Program-made: the position numbers and the translations under genes
Shown: positions 35,714 to 44,337 of the stretch, piece after piece
How the letters are laid out: the number at the start of each line of letters is the position of its first letter
How positions within the stretch are numbered: position 1 is the first letter of the stretch
Source: an uncultured Prevotellaceae bacterium
GTDB taxonomy: Bacteria > Bacteroidota > Bacteroidia > Bacteroidales > Bacteroidaceae
Assembly: GCA_902769705.1 (NCBI GenBank)
Contig: CACXPX010000003.1
Span: 62,001-126,000 of the forward strand
Direction: 5' to 3'
Length of the DNA stretch: 64,000 bases
The notes under the pieces: model-generated
What the model was told of the DNA's origin: nothing
Database searches by the model: none
The model's input: the letters and a program-made list of their open reading frames with translations, nothing else

Positions 35714-35762
35714 ATTTCTTTTAGTCGCTACGCTTTGTAAAAGCGCTAAAGCGAGTTCGATT
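35714..35762. repeat. 49-bp hairpin cassette, copy 1
   Basis: Identical to 35816-35864 and 35900-35948. TCGCTACGCTT and AAGCGCTAAAGCGA fold back on each other with a short loop and small bulges. Confidence 0.85.
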
Positions 35763-35815
35763 TGACGATTTGACGATTGGACGATTGGACCATTTGACGA
35801 TTGGACGATTGGACC

Positions 35816-35864
35816 ATTTCTTTTAGTCGCTACGCTTTGTAAAAGCGCTAAAGCGAGTTCGATT
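35816..35864. repeat. 49-bp hairpin cassette, copy 2
   Basis: Second identical copy, 102 bp after the first; same orientation. Confidence 0.85.
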
Positions 35865-35899
35865 GGACGATTTACGATTTACGATTTGACTATTTGACC

Positions 35900-35948
35900 A
35901 TTTCTTTTAGTCGCTACGCTTTGTAAAAGCGCTAAAGCGAGTTCGATT
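35900..35948. repeat. 49-bp hairpin cassette, copy 3
   Basis: Third identical copy, 84 bp after the second; same orientation. The flanks in all cases are 8-mer satellite. Confidence 0.85.
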
Positions 35949-36033
35949 GGACAATTTACTATTTGACGATTTGACGATTGGACGATTTGACTATTTGACG
36001 ATTTGACCACTCGTAACTTAAAACGATATATTC

Positions 36034-36717
36034 ATGAAGAAGTATTTTTTGATGGCCTTTATCACGCTGATTTCCAGCATGACAGCGATGGGTCAAGATA
36101 TGTTTAGCGGTACAACAGAGTTGGAAGTAATAGCCAACGAATGGGAGAATGTTACCCTGAGGAATGTGCCCGACGGTTCTCTAGCCACCATGCTTGACTG
36201 CTTCAATAAGAAGTGGCCCACATGGTTGCTGAAAGCAGCCGTCAAAACGATGAAAAAGGGTGTGGCTGGCCGAGACACATATAACGATGGACATATTGTT
36301 GTACACAACAAGCCTAAGAACGGTTATGTGTCGACCGATTGGTACGGACAAGTTGAACGGCATGAATTCATGAGAGCATGTTACTGGAAACGTTCAAACG
36401 GCCACCGCTTGCTCGGAATATACTTTGGTGGGACTGACAAATACCCCAACACACATTTCGTATGTTTCTACGACTACGACGTCAATAAGCATACTCTTAC
36501 TCCAGAACCACAAATCATCGACGGCTTCCGGACGACGGAAGACAGGGAATTCTACTATGATTTGCCAGAAGAAGGCAAGGAGTTGCAAATTTCAGAATTC
36601 GGCCCACAGGGACACTTCATACACACCTTCAAATGGGACGGCATGAAGCCTGTGCTCTCGAAATCAGAGAAAATAGAAATAAACGATGAAGAACATGACG
36701 ATGAAGAAGAGGAGTAG
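36034..36717 (+). CDS. Hypothetical secreted protein with acidic C-terminus
   Basis: 227 residues with a signal peptide (cleavage near AMGQ). Mixed alpha/beta content with many aromatic residues (DWYGQVERHEFMRACYWKR). The last 14 residues are nearly all Asp/Glu, ending in EEEE. No known family was recognised. The gene is bracketed by satellites on both sides. The 5' flank contains CGTAACTTAAAA just before the ATG, as is also seen before the SIMPL gene. Confidence 0.65.
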   Translation: MKKYFLMAFITLISSMTAMGQDMFSGTTELEVIANEWENVTLRNVPDGSLATMLDCFNKKWPTWLLKAAVKTMKKGVAGRDTYNDGHIVVHNKPKNGYVSTDWYGQVERHEFMRACYWKRSNGHRLLGIYFGGTDKYPNTHFVCFYDYDVNKHTLTPEPQIIDGFRTTEDREFYYDLPEEGKELQISEFGPQGHFIHTFKWDGMKPVLSKSEKIEINDEEHDDEEEE

Positions 36718-36735
36718 CCTAATACTTTAAGAGTA

Positions 36736-36820
36736 AAAGGGGGATATTTAAAGGTAAAAAAGTAAAAAGGTAAAAAGGTAAAAAGTAAAAGGGGGAATTT
36801 AAAGGTAAAAAGGCAAAAGT
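36736..36820. repeat. 8-bp tandem repeat, RGTAAAAA type, second block
   Basis: Units AAAGGTAAAAAGGTAAAA and blocks of GGGGG alternate between the convergent genes ending at 36717 and 36882. Confidence 0.7.
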
Positions 36821-36854
36821 AAAAGGGGGAGTGGCCGTTGGCTCACTCCCCTTT
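36821..36854. terminator. Bidirectional terminator between convergent hypothetical genes
   Basis: AAAGGGGGAGTG and CACTCCCCTTT pair with one bulged G around a 10-nt loop; short T-rich stretches follow on both strands. Confidence 0.65.
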
Positions 36855-36881
36855 CTTGCGCTATATGCAAGAGGGAAAATG

Positions 36882-37937
36882 CTATTCGTCTGACTTTCCG
36901 AGCCGTTTGAGTTCCGACTGGAGCAGGTCGCGGTTCACTTCGCCGATGTCGGGATAGCGGACCATGCTGCTATGCTCGCTGAGGGGTTCGACGCGGATGT
37001 CTTTCAGCATCTTTTCCACTTGGTCGGGCTTGAGCTGCTGGATCATGGGATGGCTGAGGAAGCGCTCGTTGACAATGTCGTAGCGCCCTTTGTCGTTGAC
37101 CTTGGCAGCGCGTATGGCCTTCACCTGCTCGTCCACCATCCGCTTCATCGACTCGGGCTTTCCATCGTAGCTGTAGAAGAGGCGGTGCTGGCTGAAGGTG
37201 TAGTCGTGGATGACGATGTAGTGCTGGTCGCCGTCGTGGAAACGGCTGTAGCCCATGCCCGAGATGTCGCCATCTTCCAGCTTCTCGACATTACGGCCAG
37301 GAATCTTGTTGGCGATGGCCAGACGGCGCGCGAGAAGCTTGAGTTCCTTGGCGTCGGAGTCGGTGGTGGTGGCGCTGGAGATGCCGTCGGTCCAGCACAT
37401 GCCGGGGAGGTCGTCGCCACCGTAGATGCGGTCTACATGCCCGGGAGCCTTGCGGTCGCCCACCAACGAACGGAGGTAGGTGTTGATGGCTGAGACACCC
37501 TCGCTGACGAATTTAGGCCAGTCGCCGCTGCCAGAGTACCACTCGCCATCGCCATCGTAGTGGAGGGAGAAGCTTGCCGACGGGGCGTCGAGGACTTGGA
37601 TGTGCGACTCGTAGAAGCCTTTGGAGCGATAGAGCTTGTGCTTTTCGGCAAGCTGGGCGCAGCGGTCGAAGGTCTCAGCAGGCACCTCAAAGGTGATGAC
37701 CTCGCCTTGGCAGTCGCCGCTGACGGTGAGCGTTGGCACTTTGTTGGCGCCTTCGTAGCGCAGGTAATAAACAGTTTGGTCGAACGGGTTCATGCCGCCA
37801 CCGATACGGAAATCATAAGAGACCAGACGACCCTTGGGGGCCTTCAAGGTGTTGGCGCATGCCTCAATGCCGGCAACCATCAGGATGACGACGGCCAGCG
37901 TCAATACGATTAACATGGGATTTCTAGTTGTTTTCAT
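36882..37937 (-). CDS. Hypothetical exported protein, possible lipoprotein
   Basis: 351 residues. The true start is taken as MKTTRNP at 37937, just below a promoter element; the frame extends further upstream only because the satellite has no stop codons. The signal (LIVLTLAVVILMVAGIEAC) ends in a cysteine (~26), so lipidation is plausible though the lipobox is imperfect. The rest is soluble with DFRIGGGMNPFDQTVYYLRYEG and SFSLHYDGDGEWYSGSGDWP. No family was recognised. Satellite repeats lie on both sides. Confidence 0.65.
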   Translation of the reverse strand: MKTTRNPMLIVLTLAVVILMVAGIEACANTLKAPKGRLVSYDFRIGGGMNPFDQTVYYLRYEGANKVPTLTVSGDCQGEVITFEVPAETFDRCAQLAEKHKLYRSKGFYESHIQVLDAPSASFSLHYDGDGEWYSGSGDWPKFVSEGVSAINTYLRSLVGDRKAPGHVDRIYGGDDLPGMCWTDGISSATTTDSDAKELKLLARRLAIANKIPGRNVEKLEDGDISGMGYSRFHDGDQHYIVIHDYTFSQHRLFYSYDGKPESMKRMVDEQVKAIRAAKVNDKGRYDIVNERFLSHPMIQQLKPDQVEKMLKDIRVEPLSEHSSMVRYPDIGEVNRDLLQSELKRLGKSDE

Positions 37938-37942
37938 GGTTG

Positions 37943-37950
37943 CAAATATA
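37943..37950 (-). promoter_or_regulatory. Promoter -7 element of the hypothetical exported protein gene
   Basis: TATATTTG on the minus strand, 5 nt before the ATG at 37937; a CTTG at 37971-37974 (20-nt spacer) may serve as a weak -33 element. Confidence 0.45.
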
Positions 37951-37992
37951 TGGATTTTTTCTTTGAATAGCAAGCGAACGGGAGAATTTTTA

Positions 37993-38137
37993 AAGGTAAA
38001 AAGGTAAAAAAGTAAAAAAGTAAAAGGGGAAATATTTAAAGGTAAAAGGTAAGAAGGCAAATATTTAAAAGTAAAAAGGTAAAAAGGTAAAAGAGGAAAT
38101 ATTTAAAGGTAAAAAAGTAAAAAGGTAAAAAAGTAAA
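37993..38137. repeat. 8-bp tandem repeat, RGTAAAAA type, third block
   Basis: GGTAAAAA/AGTAAAAA units interrupted by ATATTTAAA pieces. It begins just upstream of the hypothetical gene starting at 37937. Confidence 0.75.
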
Positions 38138-38157
38138 GTTATAGGGGCGAAAAGCTT

Positions 38158-38293
38158 TCAATTATGAATTATGAATTATGAATTATGAACTATGAACTAT
38201 GAACTATAAACTATGAATTATGAACTATGAAATATGAAATATAAACTATGAATTATGAATTATGAATTATGAACTATGAACTATGAAATATGA
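38158..38293. repeat. 8-bp tandem repeat, TATGAAYT type
   Basis: About 16 units of TATGAATT, TATGAACT and variants (TATAAACT, TATGAAAT) in phase. No gene lies in 37938-38438 apart from these repeats. Confidence 0.85.
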
Positions 38294-38438
38294 ACTCCCA
38301 AACTTTGGTCAGCGCTCACTTAAAAAAAACGAAGGACTGTCGTCGCGACAACCCTTCGCTGATTATACAAAAACATTATGAATTTTAATTTTACCGAATT
38401 CTTTGCATCTTCAAGGGAATGAGTGCACCTGGCGGGGC

Positions 38439-38831
38439 TCAGACGCCCAGCGAACAGCGGCTGCACTTGCGTCGGCAATAGCGTTCGCACTGCACTCGGA
38501 TGTCGTAGCCGAGCATGGCGCCCAGCATGAAATCTTCTTCGGGCGAGAGCTCGTTGAGCGGCTTGGTGACTATCAAGCGGATGGCTTCGAGGCACTCGGG
38601 ACGCCCGAAGAACAGGTTGAGCCGACTGTTGCCCACAGGCTGGACGATGTAGTCGATGCCCTGGCGCTCGAGGCGATGGAGGGCGAAATGCTCATACCGC
38701 TTGTTGAACGTGAAAAGCACCAACGACCGCACACCCTTCTTATATTCGTAGATGTGGTTCATCAACACTTTCATGTCGATGGGCATGGCTTCGGCCTGAG
38801 GGCGCTGAGGAGTTGTCAAAGTCTGTTCCAT
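38439..38831 (-). CDS. DUF2023 family protein, flavodoxin partner
   Basis: 130 residues. The core ([22 protein letters not shown]...[15 protein letters not shown]...[20 protein letters not shown]) fits DUF2023, a small cytosolic family that is usually encoded next to a flavodoxin, as here. Five cysteines lie in the last ~20 residues ([12 protein letters not shown]), suggesting metal or cluster binding. ATG at 38831; an earlier frame start is less likely. It lies 19 bp after the flavodoxin stop, so the two are an operon. The function is unknown; a role in electron transfer with flavodoxin is inferred. Confidence 0.8.
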   Translation of the reverse strand: MEQTLTTPQRPQAEAMPIDMKVLMNHIYEYKKGVRSLVLFTFNKRYEHFALHRLERQGIDYIVQPVGNSRLNLFFGRPECLEAIRLIVTKPLNELSPEEDFMLGAMLGYDIRVQCERYCRRKCSRCSLGV

Positions 38832-38850
38832 AAACACTATCCGCAAAAAA

Positions 38851-39345
38851 TTATAACTGCTGCTGAATGCTCTCGAGCCACGAGGCTATACGGTCGTCGG
38901 TCTTGTCGTACTCGTTCACATCGTCGAGCGCCAATCCCACGAACTGTCCGTTGACAACGGCTTCGGAGTCGTCGAAGGTGTAGCCATCGGTGGAGACAGC
39001 TCCAACGACTGTGGCGCCTGCTGACTCGACAGCCTGATAGAGCTCGGCCATTGCCCCGCAGAATGTGTCGGGATAGGATTCGGCATCGCCGCAGCCGAAG
39101 AGGGCCACCGTCTTGCCGGAAAGGTCGGCCGACTTGAGAACATCAATGCCGTCGTACCAGTCGTCTTGCAGCTCGCCGGCGCCCCATGTGCTGGTACCCA
39201 GCAACAGGTTTTCGGCATCGGCCACGATGTCGGCGGACAGATCGGCAACGTTGATGCATTCAACACCCAATTTATTGGCAATCTTCTGAGCGATTGCCTC
39301 GCATGTTCCTGTTGAGGAACCATATACCACGATAGTCTTTTTCAT
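38851..39345 (-). CDS. Flavodoxin
   Basis: 164 residues, typical of long-chain flavodoxins. The FMN phosphate loop GSSTGTCEA (~9-17), [14 protein letters not shown] (~50-63) and the [16 protein letters not shown] segment (~84-99) are conserved. It is an FMN-carrying one-electron carrier that can replace ferredoxin, for instance for the oxidoreductase encoded at 17-20 kb. The start at 39345 was chosen for the beginning of the first beta strand (MKKTIVVYG); a promoter element is 38 nt upstream. Confidence 0.93.
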   Translation of the reverse strand: MKKTIVVYGSSTGTCEAIAQKIANKLGVECINVADLSADIVADAENLLLGTSTWGAGELQDDWYDGIDVLKSADLSGKTVALFGCGDAESYPDTFCGAMAELYQAVESAGATVVGAVSTDGYTFDDSEAVVNGQFVGLALDDVNEYDKTDDRIASWLESIQQQL

Positions 39346-39383
39346 TTCTGCAATTCCTTTTTTAAGTTTTACGTTTCCGGATG

Positions 39384-39391
39384 CAAAGTTA
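39384..39391 (-). promoter_or_regulatory. Promoter -7 element of the flavodoxin-DUF2023 operon
   Basis: TAACTTTG on the minus strand, 38 nt before the ATG at 39345. Confidence 0.6.
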
Positions 39392-39486
39392 AGCGTTTTG
39401 CACGAACGACGCAATACCTAAAAATAGGGGTTTCGGGAAAATACCAAGAAATGAGGAGGCGGAAAAGAGGCATCAGGGAAGATGCT

Positions 39487-41712
39487 TCAGGGGAGGCGCA
39501 CAAGGGCGGAGCCTGCAAGGCGGCGGTCGCCACTGAGCTGCACGGCATAGACGCCACGCGACAGTCCATCGACAGGGAAGCGGCCTTCGACAGCACCCTG
39601 CTCCATCGTGAAGCTGGCCAAGCGGCGTCCGTCCAACGAATAGAGATGAAGGGTGAGAGGGCTCTGGGCTGCCTGTGGCAACGAGACGCAGAGCATGCCG
39701 TCGGCGTCGACTCCGATGCGTGCCTCGGAGGGCGTGGCAGACACCTCGCGTATGGCGCTGATGCCGAGGATGTCGAGCAATCCGGCATAGACATCGATTT
39801 GGCCGTAGCCGTAGAGGTTATTGGGATAGGTGAGCGAAGGGTCGTAGTGGGTGCTTGTGCGCGAGATGACGCCGAGGACATCGGACGGCGAGAGATGGGG
39901 GTTGGCTTCGAGCCACAAGGCGATGGCACCAGCCACGACAGGCGCCGACATGGATGTTCCAGCGTTGCTGTTCCAGGCGTAGGTGCGGCCTCGGAAGGGG
40001 AAATGGCTGATGTCGCTGTTCAGGTCGCCCGCATCGGGATTGTGCTCGATATAGAAGCTGCTGTAAGCAGAAACTATGTTAGTGCCAGGAGCCATCACAT
40101 CGGGTTTGATGCGGCCGTCGAAGGTGGGACCTACCGACGAATAGTTGCCGCGCCGCCCATTGGTACCCTGGTTGTAAAACTGCTTCTCGCCCTTGTAGTT
40201 GGTGAACCATGTGCGGTAGGACGTGGCACCCACGCAGATGACCGACGGTGCACTCGACGGGCTGTGGATGCAGTGGGTGTTGTCGGCATCGCAGAGGTCG
40301 GGGTTGCGCGAGTGCACCTCCAGTCCGCCCATCACCTTATAGAGCTCCACGTCGGCATCGCTGCCCACGATTTCGAGCGACACCTCGTGCGTGCGCCCGA
40401 AACGCCCCATCGTCTGCATGTAGATGTCGTAGCAAATCTCTTCGGCGTTGAAACACGATGGATAGGGAACGACATAGAAATAGTAGGGATGTTCGCCCAC
40501 GTAGATGGAGTCGCAGTAGATGGAGTCGGCCTGCTGGTATCGGGAGGACGAGAGCACAAGCGTGTCGGTCGACTGCGAGGAATAGAGAACGTACCGCATG
40601 TCGAACGTCTGCGCCGACTTGAGTGTCACATAGGCGGCATCGGTGTTGGAGCCGATGAAGATGCCAGCACTCTCCCGCCCTGCCGGTTTGTGCATGTAGT
40701 TGAGCTCCTGTGCCGAGTTGCCTGCCGAGGCGACAAGGATGCGTCCTGGACCCGTGAGGCTGTCGAGAATGGCATAGTAGAGCTGGTCGTTGCCCTCGAA
40801 GTCTTCGAGGCTTCCCTCGCTGAAATTGATGACGCACGGTCGGCCAATGCTCTCAGCATAGTCGAAGATGTATTTGAAGCCAAGCGCATCGACGGCATAG
40901 TTGTATTTCTCGTAGTCGGCAGAGTCGATGAGCTCTTTGTCGTTGGTCGTGGCGTTGGCAACCAGGCAGAGGTCGCTCTCGTAGGCCATGCCCCGGTAAG
41001 GGCTGTCGTAGCCGCTGCCTGCAGCAATGCCTGCCGTATGGGTTCCATGGGTCTGGATGAGTCCGTCGTAGCTGTGGCCAAGGGCAAGGAGCTCTTCCTC
41101 AGTGGTGTATTCGCGCCCCACGTAGAGCGGGCTGCCGATGGTGTCGGGGGAAATCTGGTCCCACAGCCGACGGATGCGGTAGTGCGAGCAAGAGGAGTCG
41201 TAGAAGGTGGGATGCGTGAGGTCGAAGCCGATATCCATCACCCCCATTACCACTCCATTGCCTGTATAGGGTTGAGGCAAGGCCGTTCCAGCATAGACGG
41301 GCAGCGTGTTGATTTGCATGGCGGTGGAGTCCATCAGCGCATGGGTGCCACGTCCAGCCTCGATGCGCTTGACGCGTCGGTCGAGGGAGAGCGCGGGGAG
41401 ACTGCTGACAGGGATGTCGGCAATGTGAATGTCGCCAAAACGAGCCAGGCTGCGACAACGGTTAGCCTCGAGCACATCACCACCGTCGGGTGTGAGCCGG
41501 ATGAATGCACACACATGCCGCTCGCGCTGGCGCAAGGTGCTCTTCAGCCGCGATTTAACGGCATGGGGCTTCTGCCGGTCGACCAGCATCAGGCGCAAAC
41601 GGGGCGACAGCTTGGAATAGTCGGCCTGCTGGGCTTCTGCGGAGCATACGCCCAGAAGCAGAAACACCTGAAGAAGCCATAGGCGAAGGCTCGAGGATAA
41701 CGAGTGATTCAT
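39487..41712 (-). CDS. Subtilisin-like S8 family serine peptidase, secreted, with sorting-like C-terminus
   Basis: 741 residues with a signal peptide (cleavage near SAEAQ). The catalytic triad is intact: Asp in GVMDIGFD, His in QTHGTHTAGIAAG and Ser in NAGTSMSAPVVAG. Between His and Ser lies a ~200-residue insertion (including TDTLVLSSSRYQQ and VVPYPSCFN), a beta domain common in Bacteroidetes S8 peptidases. The C-terminal ~85 residues (LTLHLYSLDGRRLASF...GLSRGVYAVQLSGDRR) resemble a type IX secretion sorting domain. The start at 41712 was chosen because a signal peptide follows. The target proteins are unknown. Confidence 0.9.
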   Translation of the reverse strand: MNHSLSSSLRLWLLQVFLLLGVCSAEAQQADYSKLSPRLRLMLVDRQKPHAVKSRLKSTLRQRERHVCAFIRLTPDGGDVLEANRCRSLARFGDIHIADIPVSSLPALSLDRRVKRIEAGRGTHALMDSTAMQINTLPVYAGTALPQPYTGNGVVMGVMDIGFDLTHPTFYDSSCSHYRIRRLWDQISPDTIGSPLYVGREYTTEEELLALGHSYDGLIQTHGTHTAGIAAGSGYDSPYRGMAYESDLCLVANATTNDKELIDSADYEKYNYAVDALGFKYIFDYAESIGRPCVINFSEGSLEDFEGNDQLYYAILDSLTGPGRILVASAGNSAQELNYMHKPAGRESAGIFIGSNTDAAYVTLKSAQTFDMRYVLYSSQSTDTLVLSSSRYQQADSIYCDSIYVGEHPYYFYVVPYPSCFNAEEICYDIYMQTMGRFGRTHEVSLEIVGSDADVELYKVMGGLEVHSRNPDLCDADNTHCIHSPSSAPSVICVGATSYRTWFTNYKGEKQFYNQGTNGRRGNYSSVGPTFDGRIKPDVMAPGTNIVSAYSSFYIEHNPDAGDLNSDISHFPFRGRTYAWNSNAGTSMSAPVVAGAIALWLEANPHLSPSDVLGVISRTSTHYDPSLTYPNNLYGYGQIDVYAGLLDILGISAIREVSATPSEARIGVDADGMLCVSLPQAAQSPLTLHLYSLDGRRLASFTMEQGAVEGRFPVDGLSRGVYAVQLSGDRRLAGSALVRLP

Positions 41713-41783
41713 CTGGTTTTTGCTAATAACGTTGGCAAAATAAGTGAAAAAAAACGAGATATGCAAGAAAAGGGACAAAAAAA

Positions 41784-41834
41784 CAAGGCCGCAACAGTTC
41801 ATCCCCCATAGGAAGACGCCACTGTGCGGCCTTG
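41784..41834 (-). terminator. Terminator of the small secreted protein gene
   Basis: CAAGGCCGCA and TGCGGCCTTG form a 10-bp stem; on the minus strand TTTTTTTG follows. The loop is 31 nt. Confidence 0.8.
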
Positions 41835-41862
41835 GCATTAAAACAGTTCTCTCTCGTTCTCT

Positions 41863-42225
41863 TTACTTCAGCAATCCACGATTGTTGAGGGTCACGTTGA
41901 TGAGTGCCAGATACTTGCGATACTGGTCGCGCTCGAGCACATAACTCATGTAGCGCATATCAATATCCAACACTTTCTGCAACATCTCCTGCTGCTCGTC
42001 CTCGGGCAACAAGGCCACTTCCTTCATGTTCTCACAGAAGGTGTCATGGATTTCTTTCACGGCGCTCATCTGATCGAGGCAAAGACCCAGGCAAACAGCC
42101 AGACGCTTATAGTCGACCGTCATGTCGTAAGCCTTCACTTTTTCAGTTTCGTTAGCACTCGTTTCCTCGGCGAATGACATAGTCATGCTAAGCATTGCCA
42201 GAATAGTCAAAACAATCTTTTTCAT
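41863..42225 (-). CDS. Hypothetical small periplasmic protein
   Basis: 120 residues with a signal peptide (cleavage near SFAEE). The mature part is all-helical, charged, with two cysteines (CLGLC) and a third (FCENM). It somewhat resembles in size and helix pattern the LTXXQ/Spy-like periplasmic proteins, but I cannot confirm a family. A promoter and a terminator frame it as a single-gene unit. Confidence 0.65.
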   Translation of the reverse strand: MKKIVLTILAMLSMTMSFAEETSANETEKVKAYDMTVDYKRLAVCLGLCLDQMSAVKEIHDTFCENMKEVALLPEDEQQEMLQKVLDIDMRYMSYVLERDQYRKYLALINVTLNNRGLLK

Positions 42226-42325
42226 CTTTTTACCTTTCTTTTTTAGGCATGCCCGGAACCATCCGGTGGCGGAACATGCATGTGTTAATACTTAAAATGT
42301 TATCCTATGTCGTTGTTCGACGGTG

Positions 42326-42356
42326 CAAAATTACAAACGTTTTTCATATCGGCAAG
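42326..42356 (-). promoter_or_regulatory. Promoter of the small periplasmic protein gene
   Basis: Minus strand: CTTG (42353-42356), 19-nt spacer, TAATTTTG (42326-42333). A ~95-nt leader follows, with GCATGCCCGG repeats near 42246. The rest of 42226-42575 holds no ORF, only this promoter and that of slyD. Confidence 0.55.
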
Positions 42357-42531
42357 CAATTGGATGTATATAATTGGCAAAAAGACACTCTTTTTTGACA
42401 TACATCAAAATCGTTCATCTGCGGACATATTCCCCCACTCTATGCGCGCGAACATTAGTATAAAAGAATGATGATTTACAACCACATGCGCGAATATCTG
42501 CATCTTTTTTCGCATTCTCGTTTTTTTTGAT

Positions 42532-42539
42532 TATCTTTG
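42532..42539 (+). promoter_or_regulatory. Promoter -7 element of slyD
   Basis: TATCTTTG, 36 nt before the ATG at 42576. A longer frame with a TTG start at 42537 would begin inside this element, which rules it out as start. Confidence 0.6.
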
Positions 42540-42575
42540 CAGCGGCAAAGCAAAAAACGCTTTGATAAGAAACAA

Positions 42576-43199
42576 ATGGAGAAACAACCCAACAAATTCA
42601 TCGCCGTAGCTTACGAGCTTTTCACCATCGACGAAGACGGAACGGCGCATAAAGAGCAAGAGGTGAACGCCAGCGAGCCGTTCTCCTTCATCAGCGGATT
42701 CGGCATCACGCACAAAGAATTCGAAAACAACATCTATCCCCTGCAGAAAGGCGACAACTTCGATTTCACCCTGTCGCCCGAGCAAGGGTTCGGCGAATAC
42801 ATCGACGAGGCGGTGGCCAAGATTCCGCGCGAATCGTTCTTCGTTGACGGGAAATTCGATGACGAACACATCCATCTGGGTGCCATCATTCCCCTGCAAA
42901 ACCAGGAAGGGCAACACTTCAACGGACAAGTGGTGGACATCGACAACGAGAATGTGACCGTCGACTTGAATCACCCTTGGGCGGGCAAAGGACTCAATTT
43001 CAAGGGAACTATCGTGGAGTCGCGCGAAGCCACCAATGACGAGGTGATGACACTCATCAAACATCTCACCAGCGGATGCGGAGGATGCGGAGGAGGATGT
43101 CATAGCGGTGGATGCCATGGCGATGGATGTGATAATAGCGGTTGCGATAGCGGAGGTTGCGGCGGATGCGGTGAAGGACACGAATGCGATAAGAAATAA
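42576..43199 (+). CDS. slyD: FKBP-type peptidyl-prolyl cis-trans isomerase SlyD with metal-binding tail
   Basis: 207 residues. The FKBP half (FIAVAYELFTIDEDG, FSFISGFGI, FEN...L..GD.FDF..SPE.GFGEY) is split by the IF (insert-in-flap) chaperone domain, as in SlyD. The last ~40 residues are Cys/Gly/His-rich (repeats of GCGGG, CHSGG, CDNSGC), the nickel- or metal-binding tail. It catalyses proline isomerisation and helps deliver metal. Only 3 bp separate it from aroC, so they form an operon; the link is probably historical. Confidence 0.9.
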   Translation: MEKQPNKFIAVAYELFTIDEDGTAHKEQEVNASEPFSFISGFGITHKEFENNIYPLQKGDNFDFTLSPEQGFGEYIDEAVAKIPRESFFVDGKFDDEHIHLGAIIPLQNQEGQHFNGQVVDIDNENVTVDLNHPWAGKGLNFKGTIVESREATNDEVMTLIKHLTSGCGGCGGGCHSGGCHGDGCDNSGCDSGGCGGCGEGHECDKK

Positions 43200-43202
43200 A
43201 CA

Positions 43203-44282
43203 ATGAATACATTCGGTACACTTTTCAAGTTGACAACTTTTGGCGAGAGCCACGGCGAAGCCATAGGCGGAGTGGTTGACGGCATGCCTGCTGGCATCGA
43301 CATCGACCAAGACTTCGTGCAAGCTGAACTCAACCGGCGTCGCCCAGGGCAAAGCCACATCACGACCGGACGCAAAGAGGATGACCAAGTGGAATTCCTC
43401 AGCGGCATCTTCGAGGGGAAGTCAACGGGCTGCCCCATCGGATTCATCGTTCGCAACCAGAACCACCACTCGCAAGACTACGAGAACATGCGTTGCCTGT
43501 TCCGCCCCTCGCACGCCGACTACACCTATTATAACAAATACGGCATTCGCGACCATAGAGGTGGTGGACGTACATCGGCACGCATCACCATCAGCAGGTG
43601 CGTGGCGGGAGCGCTTGCCAAACTGGCGCTCAAGCAGCTTGGCATCAGTATACAAGCTTACACATCGCAAGTGGGCGACATACGGCTTGACCGCGACTAC
43701 CACCTATATGACCTCGCTGAAGCCGAGAACAATGTCGTGCGCTGCCCTGATCCGGAGAAAGCAAAGGAAATGGAAAGCCTCATCGCTGCAGTGAAAGCTG
43801 AGGGCGACACCATCGGTGGTGTCATCACCTGCATCATCAAAGGATGCCCCGTAGGATTGGGACAACCCGAATTCGACAAGCTCCACGCACGACTGGGATA
43901 TGCTATGCTGGGCATCAACGCCGCAAAAGGATTCGAATACGGAGAAGGATTCGATGGCGCTGGGGAACGGGGAAGTCAGCAAAACGACATCTTCACACCT
44001 GAAGGCACTTCGACAAATCATAGCGGAGGTATACAAGGAGGTATCAGCAATGGGCAGGACATCTATTTTAGAGTGGCCTTCAAGCCTGTTGCCACCCTGC
44101 TTCAAGAACAACAGACCATCGACTTGGAGGGTAACCCAACTACGCTGAAAGCCCGCGGACGCCACGACCCATGCGTGTTGCCACGAGCTGTTCCTATCGT
44201 TGAAGCTATGGCAGCTATCGTAATTTTAGACGAATTTCTTCAAAATATGCCTATAAAATTGTTGAAATCGTCTATAAAATAG
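43203..44282 (+). CDS. aroC: Chorismate synthase
   Basis: 359 residues. [19 protein letters not shown] at the start, RRRPGQS, the conserved [15 protein letters not shown] and [10 protein letters not shown] segments, and IGGVITC are the signature sequences of AroC. It makes chorismate from EPSP with reduced FMN, the last step of the shikimate pathway before the aromatic amino acids. It follows slyD by 3 bp. The 3' flank leads to the candidate small RNA. Confidence 0.97.
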   Translation: MNTFGTLFKLTTFGESHGEAIGGVVDGMPAGIDIDQDFVQAELNRRRPGQSHITTGRKEDDQVEFLSGIFEGKSTGCPIGFIVRNQNHHSQDYENMRCLFRPSHADYTYYNKYGIRDHRGGGRTSARITISRCVAGALAKLALKQLGISIQAYTSQVGDIRLDRDYHLYDLAEAENNVVRCPDPEKAKEMESLIAAVKAEGDTIGGVITCIIKGCPVGLGQPEFDKLHARLGYAMLGINAAKGFEYGEGFDGAGERGSQQNDIFTPEGTSTNHSGGIQGGISNGQDIYFRVAFKPVATLLQEQQTIDLEGNPTTLKARGRHDPCVLPRAVPIVEAMAAIVILDEFLQNMPIKLLKSSIK

Positions 44283-44324
44283 AAATTTTAACATTTAAAA
44301 TGATGCACATATCAAATTAATATG

Positions 44325-44332
44325 TATCTTTG
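44325..44332 (+). promoter_or_regulatory. Promoter -7 element of the candidate small RNA
   Basis: TATCTTTG, 43 nt after the aroC stop and about 70 nt before a perfect terminator. No ORF with a proper start lies between them. Confidence 0.6.
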
Positions 44333-44337
44333 CATCG

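Larger units (their letters stand above)
35585..36009. repeat. 8-bp tandem satellite TKGACBAT interrupted by three 49-bp cassettes
   Basis: Most of the ~425 bp consists of degenerate 8-mers (TTGACTAT, TTGACGAT, TTGACCAT, TGGACGAT) with occasional 7-mers. Three identical 49-bp cassettes interrupt it (35714, 35816 and 35900). There is no ORF with coding character. It fills the gap between the sigma factor gene and the next hypothetical gene. Confidence 0.85.

Noticed and set aside
35585..36009. CRISPR array
   Set aside because: The 49-bp cassettes are spaced by satellite sequence of 35-53 bp that is itself repetitive, so there are no unique spacers; no cas genes are present.
36882..38060. Longer N-terminus for the hypothetical exported protein (start 38060)
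   Set aside because: The added residues are translated satellite (PFTFLLFYLFTF), and a promoter element lies between 37943 and 37950, after the longer start.
39451..41682. 743-codon open frame on the plus strand
   Set aside because: It lies antisense to the subtilase gene, whose triad and signal peptide are clear. GC-rich codon positions keep the opposite frame open; the translation shows no known domain.
42531..43388. 285-codon minus-strand frame over slyD and aroC
   Set aside because: Antisense to two well supported genes; its composition (FFV/VDV/AAT runs) mirrors their codons.
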